Source of the DNA: Methylophaga muralis | Lineage (GTDB): Bacteria > Pseudomonadota > Gammaproteobacteria > Nitrosococcales > Methylophagaceae | DNA: 49,408 nucleotides | Direction: 5' to 3' | NCBI RefSeq assembly: GCF_001720165.1 | Contig: NZ_MCRI01000018.1 | Location: forward strand, 1-49,408 | Part shown: positions 26,518 to 37,986 of the stretch, piece by piece | Numbering within the stretch: the first letter of the stretch is position 1 | Layout of the letters: each line of letters begins with the position of its first letter | The notes under the pieces: generated by a model | Seen by the model: the letters and a program-made list of their open reading frames with translations, nothing else | The model's database searches: none | Told to the model about the DNA's origin: nothing | Program-made: the position numbers and the translations under genes

Positions 26518-28109
26518 TGAATAAACTCTTGTCTTTGCGGTGGATAACTTATTCTGAAACAACTTCCTAATTCAGGCAGATAACTTAATCTGGCACCATT
26601 CGCCTGACATAACTCACGTGCCAGATACAATCCTAAACCGGTACCGCCTGTACGTTCTGAATGAAACGGCTCAAACAAATGTTGCATGGCTTGAGGACTC
26701 ACGCCCGCTCCATTATCGATAACATCAATATGGATATCCTCTGAGAGCAGTGTGACACGGATTTCAATGGGTTGGGTCTGCTCTTTATCCGCATAGTGCC
26801 ATGCATTATCAATAAGATTCCACATCACTTGATGTAATTGCTCTTCATCAGTACAAATTCGAGCTAATGGTGCCGTTGACGTTAATAAAATTTGCTGTGG
26901 TGGTATATGTTTGATTTCACAATATTCCTCCAGCAATTTTTCCAGCCATGGACTTAATACCACAACGCTTGGCTCGACATTCTTGCGTCGACTCATTTCC
27001 AGGATGGTTTCGATAATACTGTTCATCCGCACACTATGGCGCTGAATGATGCCGGTAAGCTTACTGACTGATGCATCATGACTCACTGTTTCAGCTAACA
27101 ATTCACCCGCATGACTGATAGCACTCAATGGATTACGAATTTCATGTGCAATACTCGCCGTCAAACGCCCCAAGGAAGCCAGTTTTAGTTGTTGGGCATG
27201 TTGAGCCAGCGCAGTGGTATTTTCGATAAATACCAACACTTCACCAGAATCAAGCTGCGTGGCACGGGCCAATAATTCTGGCAAATCTGCCCGTGCCTGA
27301 AACGGTTCAAATGCATCGGGTAAATGTTGTTTCCAACGCCAGATTTGATCGGCTAATTCAGGCACATACTGTTTGAGCAAAAATTCTTTCGGCGCATGTT
27401 CAATGCCCATAAATTTTGCGGCAGATTGATTGCATAATGTCACTCTACCCTGTTCATCAACGACCAATACCGCCACTTGCATACGACTGATGATGTGTTG
27501 ATTCAGATTAGCGAGTTTATTCAGATCCTGCGCTTGTTGCTCTGCCAGCATTTGTGAGCGCTGCATAGTGCGTGACAGCAGATGTGCCAGCAGTGCGGTA
27601 ATGAAAAATATCGCACCCAGCATGCCCGCTTGAGCAAAATGACTTTGGCCGACTCCGGTCAATTCTGCATAAACCGCTTCCAGTAGAACCGATAAGGTTG
27701 CGATAGCCGCGATAAACACTGCAAGTCGACCTGGAATCAATGCTCCACCAGCAACGACTACAACAACCAGCAATGCGCCAAGACCACTTTGCAATCCGCC
27801 AGCTGCATGAATAATTAATGCTAGAGCGATAATGTCGATAATCAGCTGAATGCTGCATTGGGTAACAAAGATTCCCCAGTGGCGACTGGAAAATATCATC
27901 AGCAATACAGCCACCATCAAATAACTCAGGCTGACAAAATGATGTAATAAAGGGTATTTATTACCGATGAATTCTGGAGCTAATTGAAGATAAAAAACCA
28001 CAAACAAAATGGCCGCCAGAAACAGACGGTAGCCGGAGAATAAGGTTAGCGCCCGCCAGGAGGCCTGATCTTGTTCTGATTTAGTGGTGCTGAAATATTC
28101 GCCAACCAT
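26514..28109 (-). CDS. pilS: Sensor histidine kinase PilS
   Basis: 531 residues. About six hydrophobic segments fill residues 25-180, which is typical of PilS, where they can sense membrane pilin. A PAS domain follows (about 200-310, VAVLVVDEQGRVTLCNQSAAKF). HisKA has the phospho-histidine in SIAHEIRNPLSAISH. HATPase_c has NLIDNAWHYA, DNGAGV and GGTGLGLYLA. It overlaps pilR by four bases and the upstream PP0621-type gene by one. Confidence 0.92.
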   Translation of the reverse strand: MVGEYFSTTKSEQDQASWRALTLFSGYRLFLAAILFVVFYLQLAPEFIGNKYPLLHHFVSLSYLMVAVLLMIFSSRHWGIFVTQCSIQLIIDIIALALIIHAAGGLQSGLGALLVVVVVAGGALIPGRLAVFIAAIATLSVLLEAVYAELTGVGQSHFAQAGMLGAIFFITALLAHLLSRTMQRSQMLAEQQAQDLNKLANLNQHIISRMQVAVLVVDEQGRVTLCNQSAAKFMGIEHAPKEFLLKQYVPELADQIWRWKQHLPDAFEPFQARADLPELLARATQLDSGEVLVFIENTTALAQHAQQLKLASLGRLTASIAHEIRNPLSAISHAGELLAETVSHDASVSKLTGIIQRHSVRMNSIIETILEMSRRKNVEPSVVVLSPWLEKLLEEYCEIKHIPPQQILLTSTAPLARICTDEEQLHQVMWNLIDNAWHYADKEQTQPIEIRVTLLSEDIHIDVIDNGAGVSPQAMQHLFEPFHSERTGGTGLGLYLARELCQANGARLSYLPELGSCFRISYPPQRQEFIQ

Positions 28110-28327
28110 TATTTTTGATGCTGATAAGCCTCAAGATGCTCTGTGGTACAAAAATAATGCTGATTTTTCTGAATTGCTTCCTGTTCCAGCAAATGCAATC
28201 CACATTGTTCGCAGCGCACCATTTTTTCAGTTTGTTCGATTTGTCTTTCGTTTTTTATCTGCCGGTATAAATTCCGGAAGATGATAAATAGCAGCAGGCC
28301 TATCGCCAGCAGGAGCAAAATTCGCAT
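28109..28327 (-). CDS. PP0621-family small zinc-finger-like membrane protein
   Basis: 72 residues. The N-terminal 18 are a membrane helix (RILLLLAIGLLLFIIF), followed by a charged linker. A cysteine/histidine cluster then reads CEQCGLHLL...HYFCTTEHLEAY, resembling a small treble-clef or MYND-like zinc site. Proteins of this design (PP0621 family) sit next to pilS or related regulators in several gammaproteobacteria. Function is unknown. It overlaps the pilS start by one base, so expression with pilS is likely. Confidence 0.82.
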   Translation of the reverse strand: MRILLLLAIGLLLFIIFRNLYRQIKNERQIEQTEKMVRCEQCGLHLLEQEAIQKNQHYFCTTEHLEAYQHQK

Positions 28328-28336
28328 GGTTTACCT

Positions 28337-28371
28337 CAAAAAAAAGGGCATCCGTTATAGGATACCCTTTC
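28337..28371 (-). terminator. Terminator of typA
   Basis: AAAGGGCATCC / GGATACCCTTT with a six-base loop and one mismatch. On the minus strand it is followed by eight T, 20 bases after the typA stop. Confidence 0.88.
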
Positions 28372-28391
28372 TTGTTCAGTTGGCGATACAA

Positions 28392-30224
28392 CTAGCCACG
28401 TGAAGCGCGCTTACGCTCGTGCTCCAGCAGGAATTTCTTCCGTACTCTGATGGATTTAGGCGTTACTTCCAGTAATTCATCGTCACCGATAAATTCCAGC
28501 GCCTGTTCCAAACTCATGCGAATTGGCGGAACTAAGGCCACTGCTTCATCAGAACCTGATGCACGCATATTGGTTAGCTGTTTACCTTTTAACGGGTTAA
28601 CGACCAAATCGTTATCACGTGAGTGAATACCGATAACCATACCTTCATAGACTTCATCGCCATGGCCGATAAACATACGACCACGGTCCTGCAGGTTAAA
28701 GATAGCAAATGCCACCGCTTTACCCACACCATTGGCAATCAATACACCATTGATGCGTTTACCAAAAGTACCCGGTTTAACTGGTGCGTAATGATCAAAT
28801 ACGCTGTAAATCAAACCGGTACCTTGAGTGGCAGTTAAAAACTCAGTACGGAAACCAATCAAACCACGTGATGGAATAATAAAGTCGAGACGCACTCGGC
28901 CTTTACCATCTGGTGACATATCTTTCAGTTCACCACCGCGAGTACCCATTTTTTCCATTACCGAACCTTGGTGGGTATCTTCAACATCAATAGTTACCGC
29001 TTCGTATGGTTCTTCTTTGGTGCCGTTCACTTCACGAATAATAACTTCAGGACGGGATACACCCATCTCGAAACCTTCACGACGCATGTTTTCGATCAAT
29101 ACAGAAAGATGTAATTCACCACGACCAGAAACACGGAATTTATCGGGATCTTCAACCAGTTGTTCGACTTTTAAAGCGACGTTATGAATCAATTCACGAT
29201 CCAGACGTTCTTTAATTTGGCGGGTAGTAACGAATTTACCTTCTTTACCAGCAAACGGAGAATTGTTGACCTGGAACGTCATGGTGACCGTCGGTTCGTC
29301 AACGCTTAACGGTGGTAAAGCTTCAACAGCATTAGGATCACATAAAGTATCTGAGATATTCAGCGGATCCAGACCAGTAAACGCAATAATGTCACCAGCA
29401 TGTGCTTCTTCAACTTCTTCACGGCGCAGTCCCATAAAGCCCATGACCTGCATTACACGGCCATTACGTTTTTTACCTTCGGGATCAATTACTGTCACCG
29501 GCATGTTAGTTTTAACTTTGCCGCGCTCAATACGGCCGATGCCGATAACACCAACATAACTATTGTAATCAAGTGAAGTTACCTGCATACGGAAAGGACC
29601 TTCAGGGTCAACCGCAGGAGGACTCACTCTATCCACAACCAGTTGGAATAAAGGCGTCATATCACCATCACGCACGGTATCTTCCATACCAGCAAAGCCA
29701 TTCAGACCTGACGCGTAGATAACATCAAAGTCCAACTGTTCGTCGGTGGCATCCAGATTGGCGAATAGATCAAATGTTTGATCCAATACCCAGCCTGGAC
29801 GAGCACTTGGTTTATCAATCTTGTTGATAACTACGATTGGTTTCAGACCCAGTGCTAATGCTTTTTGCGTAACGAAACGCGTTTGTGGCATCGGACCTTC
29901 TGATGAATCCACCAGCAACAATACGGAATCAACCATAGACAGAACACGTTCAACTTCACCACCGAAATCAGCATGGCCCGGTGTATCGACGATATTGATG
30001 CGGTAATCATTCCAGCGGATGGCGGTATTTTTGGAAAGGATGGTGATACCACGCTCACGTTCCAAGTCGTTCGAGTCCATCACCCGTTCTTGCAGCTCTT
30101 CATGTTCACTGAAGGTACCGGACTGACGCAGCAGCTGATCAACCAAAGTTGTTTTACCGTGATCGACGTGAGCGATGATGGCTATGTTACGTAGTTTGTT
30201 TATATCTCTAGAATTATTACTCAT
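28392..30224 (-). CDS. typA: Ribosome-associated GTPase TypA/BipA
   Basis: 610 residues. G1 is [10 protein letters not shown] (18-27), G3 is [10 protein letters not shown] and G4 is NKIDKP. EF-G-like beta-barrel and domain III/V follow, with a BipA-specific C-terminal domain rich in basic residues (ending HERKRASRG). It supports 50S assembly and growth under stress or cold. It is monocistronic between two terminators; the short inverted repeat GCATG-TCTGG-CATGC (30242-30256) lies just upstream. Confidence 0.97.
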   Translation of the reverse strand: MSNNSRDINKLRNIAIIAHVDHGKTTLVDQLLRQSGTFSEHEELQERVMDSNDLERERGITILSKNTAIRWNDYRINIVDTPGHADFGGEVERVLSMVDSVLLLVDSSEGPMPQTRFVTQKALALGLKPIVVINKIDKPSARPGWVLDQTFDLFANLDATDEQLDFDVIYASGLNGFAGMEDTVRDGDMTPLFQLVVDRVSPPAVDPEGPFRMQVTSLDYNSYVGVIGIGRIERGKVKTNMPVTVIDPEGKKRNGRVMQVMGFMGLRREEVEEAHAGDIIAFTGLDPLNISDTLCDPNAVEALPPLSVDEPTVTMTFQVNNSPFAGKEGKFVTTRQIKERLDRELIHNVALKVEQLVEDPDKFRVSGRGELHLSVLIENMRREGFEMGVSRPEVIIREVNGTKEEPYEAVTIDVEDTHQGSVMEKMGTRGGELKDMSPDGKGRVRLDFIIPSRGLIGFRTEFLTATQGTGLIYSVFDHYAPVKPGTFGKRINGVLIANGVGKAVAFAIFNLQDRGRMFIGHGDEVYEGMVIGIHSRDNDLVVNPLKGKQLTNMRASGSDEAVALVPPIRMSLEQALEFIGDDELLEVTPKSIRVRKKFLLEHERKRASRG

Positions 30225-30261
30225 AAAATCAGTTCATTAAGGCATGTCTGGCATGCGCTGT

Positions 30262-30283
30262 TAAAAAATGTCCCGGTGGGGAC
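30262..30283 (-). terminator. Terminator of suhB
   Basis: The minus-strand stem GTCCC-CACC-GGGAC is followed by A and six T, immediately downstream of the suhB stop. The stem is short but GC-rich. Confidence 0.75.
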
Positions 30284-30288
30284 CTCAA

Positions 30289-31083
30289 TCACTTCAGGTT
30301 ACCCGACACAAACGGGGCAATACTTTTTTGCAGATGAGCATGGATCGATAAGTTGCCCGCAATTACGTGTCCCTTATCCAAAACCTTGTCACCGCCGGTA
30401 AAATTCGTCACCGAACCACCCGCTTCTTCAACTAACAATTTACCGGCTGCTAAATCCCAGTTTTCCAGTCCGATTTCCCAATAACCATCCACTCGACCGG
30501 CGGCGACATAGGCTAAATCCAACGCTGCCGAACCGGCACGACGAATATCCGCCACTTGTGGAAAAACTGCGGCAAACATCTGCATATAAACATCAATATG
30601 TTGCGGATATTTGAAAGGGAAACCGGTGGCAATCAATGCACCATTGAGATCTTTGCGCTTCGTGACACGCAGACGGCGATCATTGAGCTTGGCGCCTTCA
30701 CCACGGCTTGCGGTAAATAATTCATCACGCATCGGGTCGAAAACCACAGCATGGTCAATACGGCCTTTGACCATCACACCAATCGATACGCAATAATGCG
30801 GAAAACCGTGAAGATAATTTGTTGTTCCATCCAATGGGTCGATAATCCAGACCACATCGTTTTGACCTGTTTCACCAGACTCTTCCGCCATAATGGCGTG
30901 GTCAGGATAAGATTTTTTAATGGTGTTGATGATTTCCTGTTCCGCAAGGCGGTCAACATCGGTAACAAAATCATTCAATCCTTTAGCGGTAATTTCCAAA
31001 TGATCGACATGTTGTAAAGAGCGCATAATCAGGCTACCTGCCTGACGAGCCGCACGTACGGCTATATTCAGCATTGGATGCAT
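30289..31083 (-). CDS. suhB: Inositol-1-monophosphatase/Nus factor SuhB
   Basis: 264 residues from the ATG at 31083 (MHPMLNIAVRAAR), the start that matches E. coli SuhB; the open frame extends to 31122 with unrelated residues. The magnesium-dependent phosphatase motifs are DPLDGTTN with preceding EESG, and WDLAAGKLLVEEAGG near the C-terminus. In E. coli SuhB also joins the rRNA transcription antitermination complex. It is upstream of typA but separated from it by a terminator. Confidence 0.95.
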   Translation of the reverse strand: MHPMLNIAVRAARQAGSLIMRSLQHVDHLEITAKGLNDFVTDVDRLAEQEIINTIKKSYPDHAIMAEESGETGQNDVVWIIDPLDGTTNYLHGFPHYCVSIGVMVKGRIDHAVVFDPMRDELFTASRGEGAKLNDRRLRVTKRKDLNGALIATGFPFKYPQHIDVYMQMFAAVFPQVADIRRAGSAALDLAYVAAGRVDGYWEIGLENWDLAAGKLLVEEAGGSVTNFTGGDKVLDKGHVIAGNLSIHAHLQKSIAPFVSGNLK

Positions 31084-31306
31084 AGAACAAATTTTTCCAG
31101 AGCAAAAAAAAGAATGCGACAAAAATAGTAAATACTATTCCAGTCCAAAAAAAGAGAGCATAATTATAGCAACTATCGCCACTAATTCGCAGTTTAAATT
31201 TGTGGCAATAGACAGCATAAATATTTCCTGCTAGCCTTTTGTCAGGCTTGCATTTACAAACGAAATGGAAATGCTACCAACCCTAGTACACTTTAAGGAG
31301 ATACAA

Positions 31307-31606
31307 ATGAAATCATTAGCTAAACTGAGCGCCGTTATCCTGCCTTTGGCATTACTGACTGCATGTGCAAATACTGCTGAAATGGAAGCATTAAAAGGTT
31401 CAGTAGAATCTGCACAATCAACAGCTGATTCTGCTTTAGTTGCAGCTCGCAACGCGCAAAGTACTGCTGATACTGCACAACGTACTGCTTCTGACGCTGA
31501 ATTAGCTGCTACAAATGCACAAAAAGCGGCTGAAGATGCACAAGCACAAGTTGATGCTTGCTGTGCAAAAATCGATCGTATGTTTGAAAAAGCAATGAGC
31601 AAATAA
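31307..31606 (+). CDS. lpp: Lpp/OprI-like murein lipoprotein
   Basis: 99 residues from the ATG at 31307, preceded by a strong AAGGAG (31295-31300). The signal peptide has lipobox LLTAC (C20). The mature chain is an alanine-rich heptad coiled coil of about 75 residues with repeated A-STAD/NAQ units. The end, MFEKAMSK, finishes in lysine, the residue through which Braun lipoprotein is linked to peptidoglycan. The adjacent L,D-transpeptidase could carry out that linkage. Compared with E. coli Lpp (58 mature residues) the helix is longer and closer to OprI-like variants. The strong binding site and own terminator suggest high expression. Confidence 0.86.
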   Translation: MKSLAKLSAVILPLALLTACANTAEMEALKGSVESAQSTADSALVAARNAQSTADTAQRTASDAELAATNAQKAAEDAQAQVDACCAKIDRMFEKAMSK

Positions 31607-31640
31607 TTTAAATAATTATTTTTTCATAGCTTCAAAACAA

Positions 31641-31670
31641 AAAAGCCGGGATTAATATCCCGGCTTTTTT
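31641..31670 (+). terminator. Bidirectional terminator between lpp and the L,D-transpeptidase gene
   Basis: Perfect stem GCCGGGAT-TAAT-ATCCCGGC followed by six T on the plus strand, and an A-rich tract on the other side that gives T on the minus strand. It lies 38 bases after lpp and 23 bases after the minus-strand gene. Confidence 0.95.
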
Positions 31671-31692
31671 GGTTCTGCAGTTTGTAAATTTG

Positions 31693-32856
31693 TTAAAACA
31701 TTTCTTCTGATAAATGCGCAGGCCACACCGGGATACCCGCTGCTGCAGAAATTTTATCCGCCGCTTCACGCGCAGCTTCCAAATTTTCAAATGGTCCTAC
31801 GACCACTTCGTTTATCGCTTTATTTCTTAACGGCCAGAATTTATCCTGCATGTTTAAATCTTGTAACGCTTTGCGCATTTTTGCCCCAGTGTTCAGTTGC
31901 AAGCCACCATGTACAAACCAGACATTATCAACAATCTTTTCTTCCTGCTGATTGATTTGCTTAACAACACCATGTGTTGTCATCACGATTTCTTCTGCAA
32001 ACGGCCAATCCTGCTCTGATAGCATACTATCCTGAGCGTTTAGGATAGCCTGAATCATTGGAGTCATATTGCCACTTACTTCTTTATACATTTCAGGAAT
32101 TGGGGCATGGGCTTCCAAAAACAATTTGCCATTTGAAACGGCTGCTTTATATGGCTGGTGAAGAATATTTACCTGTGTATTAAGTGAAACCAGGCTGTAT
32201 AAATGTTCAATATCTTCTGGGTACAAACGTATACAACCACTGCTGACGCGTAAGCCAACACCATATGGTTTAGCTGTGCCATGAATCAGATAACTTGGGT
32301 TGGATAATCGTATTGCACGGGTACCCAGTGGATTATCCGGACCAGGTGGAACGACTGCTGGCAGAATATCGCCGGCTGCTGCGTGTTCTCTACGAACAGA
32401 TTCAGGCGGTGTCCATGAAGGGTTCTCACGTTTTTGAATAATTGATAATTTACCTAGCGGTGTATCACGACCTTCACGACCGATACCAATTGGATGGGTA
32501 ATTACTTGTTGTAATTGATTAGCTTGTTTTGGCGGAAAGTAAAATAACCGCATTTCCGGAATATTAATCACAATGCCTTTTTGCGGCGCATCGGGCAAAA
32601 TGAATTTATTTGGAATCAATACCGGTTTGTTATCACCTGGCAACCAGGGATCCAGATTAGGGTTGGCCGCAGTCATCTCGGTATAGCCCAAATCAAATTT
32701 ACGACCGATATCTAATAACGTGTCTTCGTGACGACTGTAAACAACGAGGTTGTGTCCGATGACACGCGTTTCCTCATCAGCCAATTCAAAGGTGGTTGCA
32801 CCGACTGGAAGTACTAATAAACTACTCGCCAAACCGATAAATAAACGACTAATCAT
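31693..32856 (-). CDS. L,D-transpeptidase (ErfK/YbiS type) with LysM and SPOR-like domains
   Basis: 387 residues. The signal peptide ends near VGA (about 20). A LysM-like segment (about 34-84) gives peptidoglycan binding. The YkuD catalytic domain (about 94-235) has H192 (HGTAKPYG) and nucleophile C208 in SSGCIRLYPED. The C-terminal 50 residues (VVVGPFENLEAAREAADKI) look like a SPOR domain. Such enzymes attach Braun lipoprotein to, or make 3-3 cross-links in, peptidoglycan. Its place tail-to-tail with the Lpp-like gene favours lipoprotein anchoring; this is inference. Confidence 0.92.
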   Translation of the reverse strand: MISRLFIGLASSLLVLPVGATTFELADEETRVIGHNLVVYSRHEDTLLDIGRKFDLGYTEMTAANPNLDPWLPGDNKPVLIPNKFILPDAPQKGIVINIPEMRLFYFPPKQANQLQQVITHPIGIGREGRDTPLGKLSIIQKRENPSWTPPESVRREHAAAGDILPAVVPPGPDNPLGTRAIRLSNPSYLIHGTAKPYGVGLRVSSGCIRLYPEDIEHLYSLVSLNTQVNILHQPYKAAVSNGKLFLEAHAPIPEMYKEVSGNMTPMIQAILNAQDSMLSEQDWPFAEEIVMTTHGVVKQINQQEEKIVDNVWFVHGGLQLNTGAKMRKALQDLNMQDKFWPLRNKAINEVVVGPFENLEAAREAADKISAAAGIPVWPAHLSEEMF

Positions 32857-33002
32857 TACAAACCTATAGAGTTAAGGGTGAATAAACAGCGGCTATTGTA
32901 CAATGATCCGCGAAAACTGTTATTGCTAGTGATGCTTTGCCAAGTTAAACAGTCTACAATCTCAGGCTGTGAAATTTTTGTTTTGATTCAAGATAGAAGC
33001 CA

Positions 33003-33785
33003 ATGATGAAATACATCCTGCCGTTGTTCCTGATACTGTCACTGACCGCCTGTTCTTTCTTTTCAGGCAGAGAGCCTGTAGTTGCTGAAGAAAGCTGGAC
33101 CGTAGAACGGGTTTATGCCGAAGCCAAAGCCGCTTTGAATATTAATGATTATCGAACAGCTATTGAATACTACGAACAGCTTGAAGCGCGTTTCCCTTTT
33201 GGACAATATGCGCAACAGGCTTTATTGGATTCCGCTTACGCGTATTACAAAATGGACGAACCGGAAACGGCTATCGCAACTCTGGATCGTTTCATGCGGG
33301 TCTACCCATTAAACGAGCATATTGATTATGCGATGTATCTGCGTGGTCTAATCAACTTTAATCGTGACATGGGTATTTTGGAAAAATATATTCCGCGTGA
33401 TGAAACGCAGCGTGATCCTGGCACTGCACTGAATGCGCTCCGTGATTTCACCACTTTGGTTAACCGTTTCCCGACCAGCCGTTACAGTGATGATGCAGCA
33501 CAACGTATCGTGTATCTGCGTAATCGATTAGCGCAACATGAATTGCACGTTGCAAACTACTATATGCGTCGCGCTTCTTACCTTGCAGCAGCCAATCGCG
33601 CCAAATATGTGATTGAAAACTACCCGCGCACGCCAGCAATGCCAGATGCATTAGTGATTATGGCCAAGGCTTATAAAATTCTGGAATTAGATGATTTATC
33701 AGAAGACGCTTTACGCGTTTTGGAAAGAAACTACCCTGGTCATGCCGGTGTAGCCGATGTACGTAAAACGACGCTGTTTGATTAA
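33003..33785 (+). CDS. bamD: Outer-membrane protein assembly factor BamD
   Basis: 260 residues. The lipoprotein signal has lipobox LSLTAC (C17). Five TPR repeats follow, starting VERVYAEAKAALNINDYRTAI, with the family segment DYAMYLRGLINF and the later YYMRRASYLAAANRA. BamD is an essential lipoprotein of the BAM complex and contacts BamA and substrate beta-signals. It stands alone, convergent with glnB, and its stop codon lies inside the terminator hairpin. The 146-base gap upstream, shared with the divergent transpeptidase gene, has an ATTGTACAAT palindrome near 32893-32902 but no promoter I can call firmly. Confidence 0.96.
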   Translation: MMKYILPLFLILSLTACSFFSGREPVVAEESWTVERVYAEAKAALNINDYRTAIEYYEQLEARFPFGQYAQQALLDSAYAYYKMDEPETAIATLDRFMRVYPLNEHIDYAMYLRGLINFNRDMGILEKYIPRDETQRDPGTALNALRDFTTLVNRFPTSRYSDDAAQRIVYLRNRLAQHELHVANYYMRRASYLAAANRAKYVIENYPRTPAMPDALVIMAKAYKILELDDLSEDALRVLERNYPGHAGVADVRKTTLFD

Positions 33786-33796
33786 CAGCGTCGTTT
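33766..33796. terminator. Hairpin terminator shared by bamD and glnB
   Basis: Perfect 13-bp stem AAACGACGCTGTT / AACAGCGTCGTTT with loop TGATT, followed by a T-rich CTTTGATT. The bamD TAA (33783-33785) sits at the loop/3' arm. The minus strand also ends in TTTT, so it can act both ways between convergent genes. Confidence 0.82.
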
Positions 33797-33813
33797 CTTT
33801 GATTACAGTTAAA

Positions 33814-35803
<1,990 letters not shown>

Positions 35804-35804
<1 letters not shown>

Positions 35805-36676
35805 TAACGTTCCATCAGTTGCAACATGGTTGAGCCGATTTCAGCTGGTGATGCGGCAATCGCCACACCCGCAGCTTCTAATGCTGCCAGTTTTGCTTTG
35901 GCAGTGCCTTGACCGCCGCTGATGATTGCACCGGCATGACCCATACGTTTACCGGCCGGAGCAGTTAATCCTGCGATGTAAGCTGTGACCGGCTTACTGA
36001 CGTATTGTTTGATGTAATCAGCCGCATCTTCTTCTGCCTGACCGCCGATTTCACCAACCATGACGATCCCCTGTGTTTGTTGGTCGGCCTCAAATAATTC
36101 CAGACATTCAATAAAGTTCATGCCGTGGATGGGATCACCACCAATACCTACGCAGGTGCTTTGCCCCAGCCCATTTTGAGTAGTTTGGAATACCGCTTCA
36201 TAGGTCAGGGTTCCAGAACGCGAGACAATACCAATTTTTCCCGGCAAATGGATGCTGCCAGGCATAATGCCGATTTTGCATTCGCCAGGGGTTATGAGGC
36301 CAGGACAGTTGGGTCCGATTAACTTGGCATCGTAAGATTTCAATGCATGTTTTACCCGCAGCATATCCAGTACTGGAATACCTTCAGTAATACAGGCAAT
36401 GACTTTAATACCCGCATCAGCCGCTTCCAAAATCGCATCAGCAGCATACGCTGCAGGCACATAAATCATCGAGGCATCAGCACCGGTTTCAGCAACGGCT
36501 TCATGAACCGTATTAAATACAGGCTTATTCAGATGCGTTTGCCCACCTTTGCCTGGTGTGACACCGCCGACAAATTGTGTGCCATAGGCAATCGCCTGTT
36601 CTGAATGAAAAGTGCCTTGTTTTCCGGTAAACCCCTGACAGATAACTTTGGTGTCTTTATTAACCAAGATACTCAC
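35804..36676 (-). CDS. sucD: Succinyl-CoA synthetase alpha subunit
   Basis: 290 residues. The N-terminal CoA-binding fold is [24 protein letters not shown] (residues ~10-29). The phosphorylated histidine is H247 in [10 protein letters not shown]. It makes succinate and ATP/GTP from succinyl-CoA with SucC in the TCA cycle. It lies six bases after sucC. The related malate-CoA ligase (MtkB) is similar in sequence, but no serine-cycle genes are present here. Confidence 0.93.
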
Positions 36677-36682
36677 GTTTTA

Positions 36683-37846
36683 TTACTCCCCTGCCGCAGC
36701 GACGGCTAAGGCTGCTGCTTCCGTTAAATCCTGTGCCACTCGTAGATTCATGCCACTGTTTTCCAATAATGTGCGGCCTAAGTCGGCATTAGTACCTTCC
36801 AAACGCACCACCACGGGTAATGCTAAACCGACTTCTTTAGCTGCCTGCATAATGCCTTGCGCAATAAGGTCACAACGCACAATGCCACCGAAGATATTGA
36901 CCAGAATCGATTTCACTTTTTTATCAGATAAAATCAGTTTGAAAGCTTCGGCAACCCGATCGGCTGTGGTACCACCACCGACATCAAGGAAATTGGCCGG
37001 TTCACCGCCCTGCTTTTGAATCAAATCCATGGTGGCCATCGCCAATCCTGCACCATTGACCATGCAAGCCACATTGCCATCTAGGGCAATGTAGTTCAGT
37101 CCGAAATCACGGGCGATTACTTCAGCTGGATTTTCCTGAGTTGGATCAAATAAATCTGCCAAATCCGTGTGTCGGTATAACGCATTCTCGTCGACATTGA
37201 TTTTGGCATCCAGTGCCAGCAAGTCTCCGCTATCAGTGACAACTAATGGATTGATTTCCAACAAACTAATATCTTTTTCACAAAACAGCTGATAGAGGTT
37301 TTGCATCAGTTGCTGTAATTGCTTGAATGCAACACCAGTCAACTGCAGAAAGAAACCGGCCTGACGGCATTGATAAGGCTGCAAACCTGCTACTGGGTCA
37401 ACGTATAAACTAAGGATAGCCTCGGGAGTTTTCTCTGCCACCTCTTCAATATCCATTCCGCCCTCGGCAGAAATCATAAACACCACGCGTTGGGTGACAC
37501 GATCCACCAGCAAGGCTAGATATAATTCACGAGTAATCGACGACGGTGTTTCAATCCAAATTTTATTAACCGGTAAACCTTCAGCGGTAGTCTGATGTGT
37601 GACCAGTTGGCTTCCAAGCAGCGCAACAACGGCTTCTGTTACGGCAAAAGAACTTTCTTCTACTCGAACACCACCTGCTTTACCACGGCCGCCACTATGT
37701 ACTTGCGCTTTTACCACCCAACGTTCACCACCAATTGCAGCAAGAGCCGATTCCACCTCATCCGGACTGGAGATCATCCGCCCATTGGGTGTATTAATGC
37801 CGTATTGGTTAAACAATTGTTTTGCCTGATACTCATGCAGGTTCAT
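36683..37846 (-). CDS. sucC: Succinyl-CoA synthetase beta subunit
   Basis: 387 residues, the E. coli SucC length. The ATP-grasp domain begins MNLHEYQAKQLF and includes VKAQVHSGGRGKAGGV. The C-terminal ligase domain has VNGAGLAMATMD, EPANFLDVGGG and NIFGGIVRCD. It is first of sucC-sucD-nadE-glnB. The oxoglutarate dehydrogenase genes are not adjacent, unlike in E. coli. An AAGG about 10 bases upstream is a modest binding site. Confidence 0.94.
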   Translation of the reverse strand: MNLHEYQAKQLFNQYGINTPNGRMISSPDEVESALAAIGGERWVVKAQVHSGGRGKAGGVRVEESSFAVTEAVVALLGSQLVTHQTTAEGLPVNKIWIETPSSITRELYLALLVDRVTQRVVFMISAEGGMDIEEVAEKTPEAILSLYVDPVAGLQPYQCRQAGFFLQLTGVAFKQLQQLMQNLYQLFCEKDISLLEINPLVVTDSGDLLALDAKINVDENALYRHTDLADLFDPTQENPAEVIARDFGLNYIALDGNVACMVNGAGLAMATMDLIQKQGGEPANFLDVGGGTTADRVAEAFKLILSDKKVKSILVNIFGGIVRCDLIAQGIMQAAKEVGLALPVVVRLEGTNADLGRTLLENSGMNLRVAQDLTEAAALAVAAAGE

Positions 37847-37923
37847 GTTGTGTTCGCCTTATTTATCTTTGCGGCTGCTGACGAGACATGGCAGCAGTTA
37901 AACGTCATATTTTCGCCCATCAA

Positions 37924-37936
37924 GGTAATAATTACC
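37924..37936. repeat. 13-bp perfect palindrome between sucC and pip
   Basis: GGTAAT-A-ATTACC lies in the 140-base divergent gap, 78 bases from the sucC start and 51 from the pip start. The size is that of an operator for a dimeric regulator. No matching regulator is known to me. Confidence 0.4.
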
Positions 37937-37986
37937 ATCATCTGACATGATATAGTTGCGGGCTGAAAACCAAGATGGAACTGTAA

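Noticed and set aside
31231..31602. 123-residue alanine/serine/cysteine-rich frame antisense to lpp
   Set aside because: It mirrors the repetitive alanine codons of the lipoprotein gene and has no binding site or family features.
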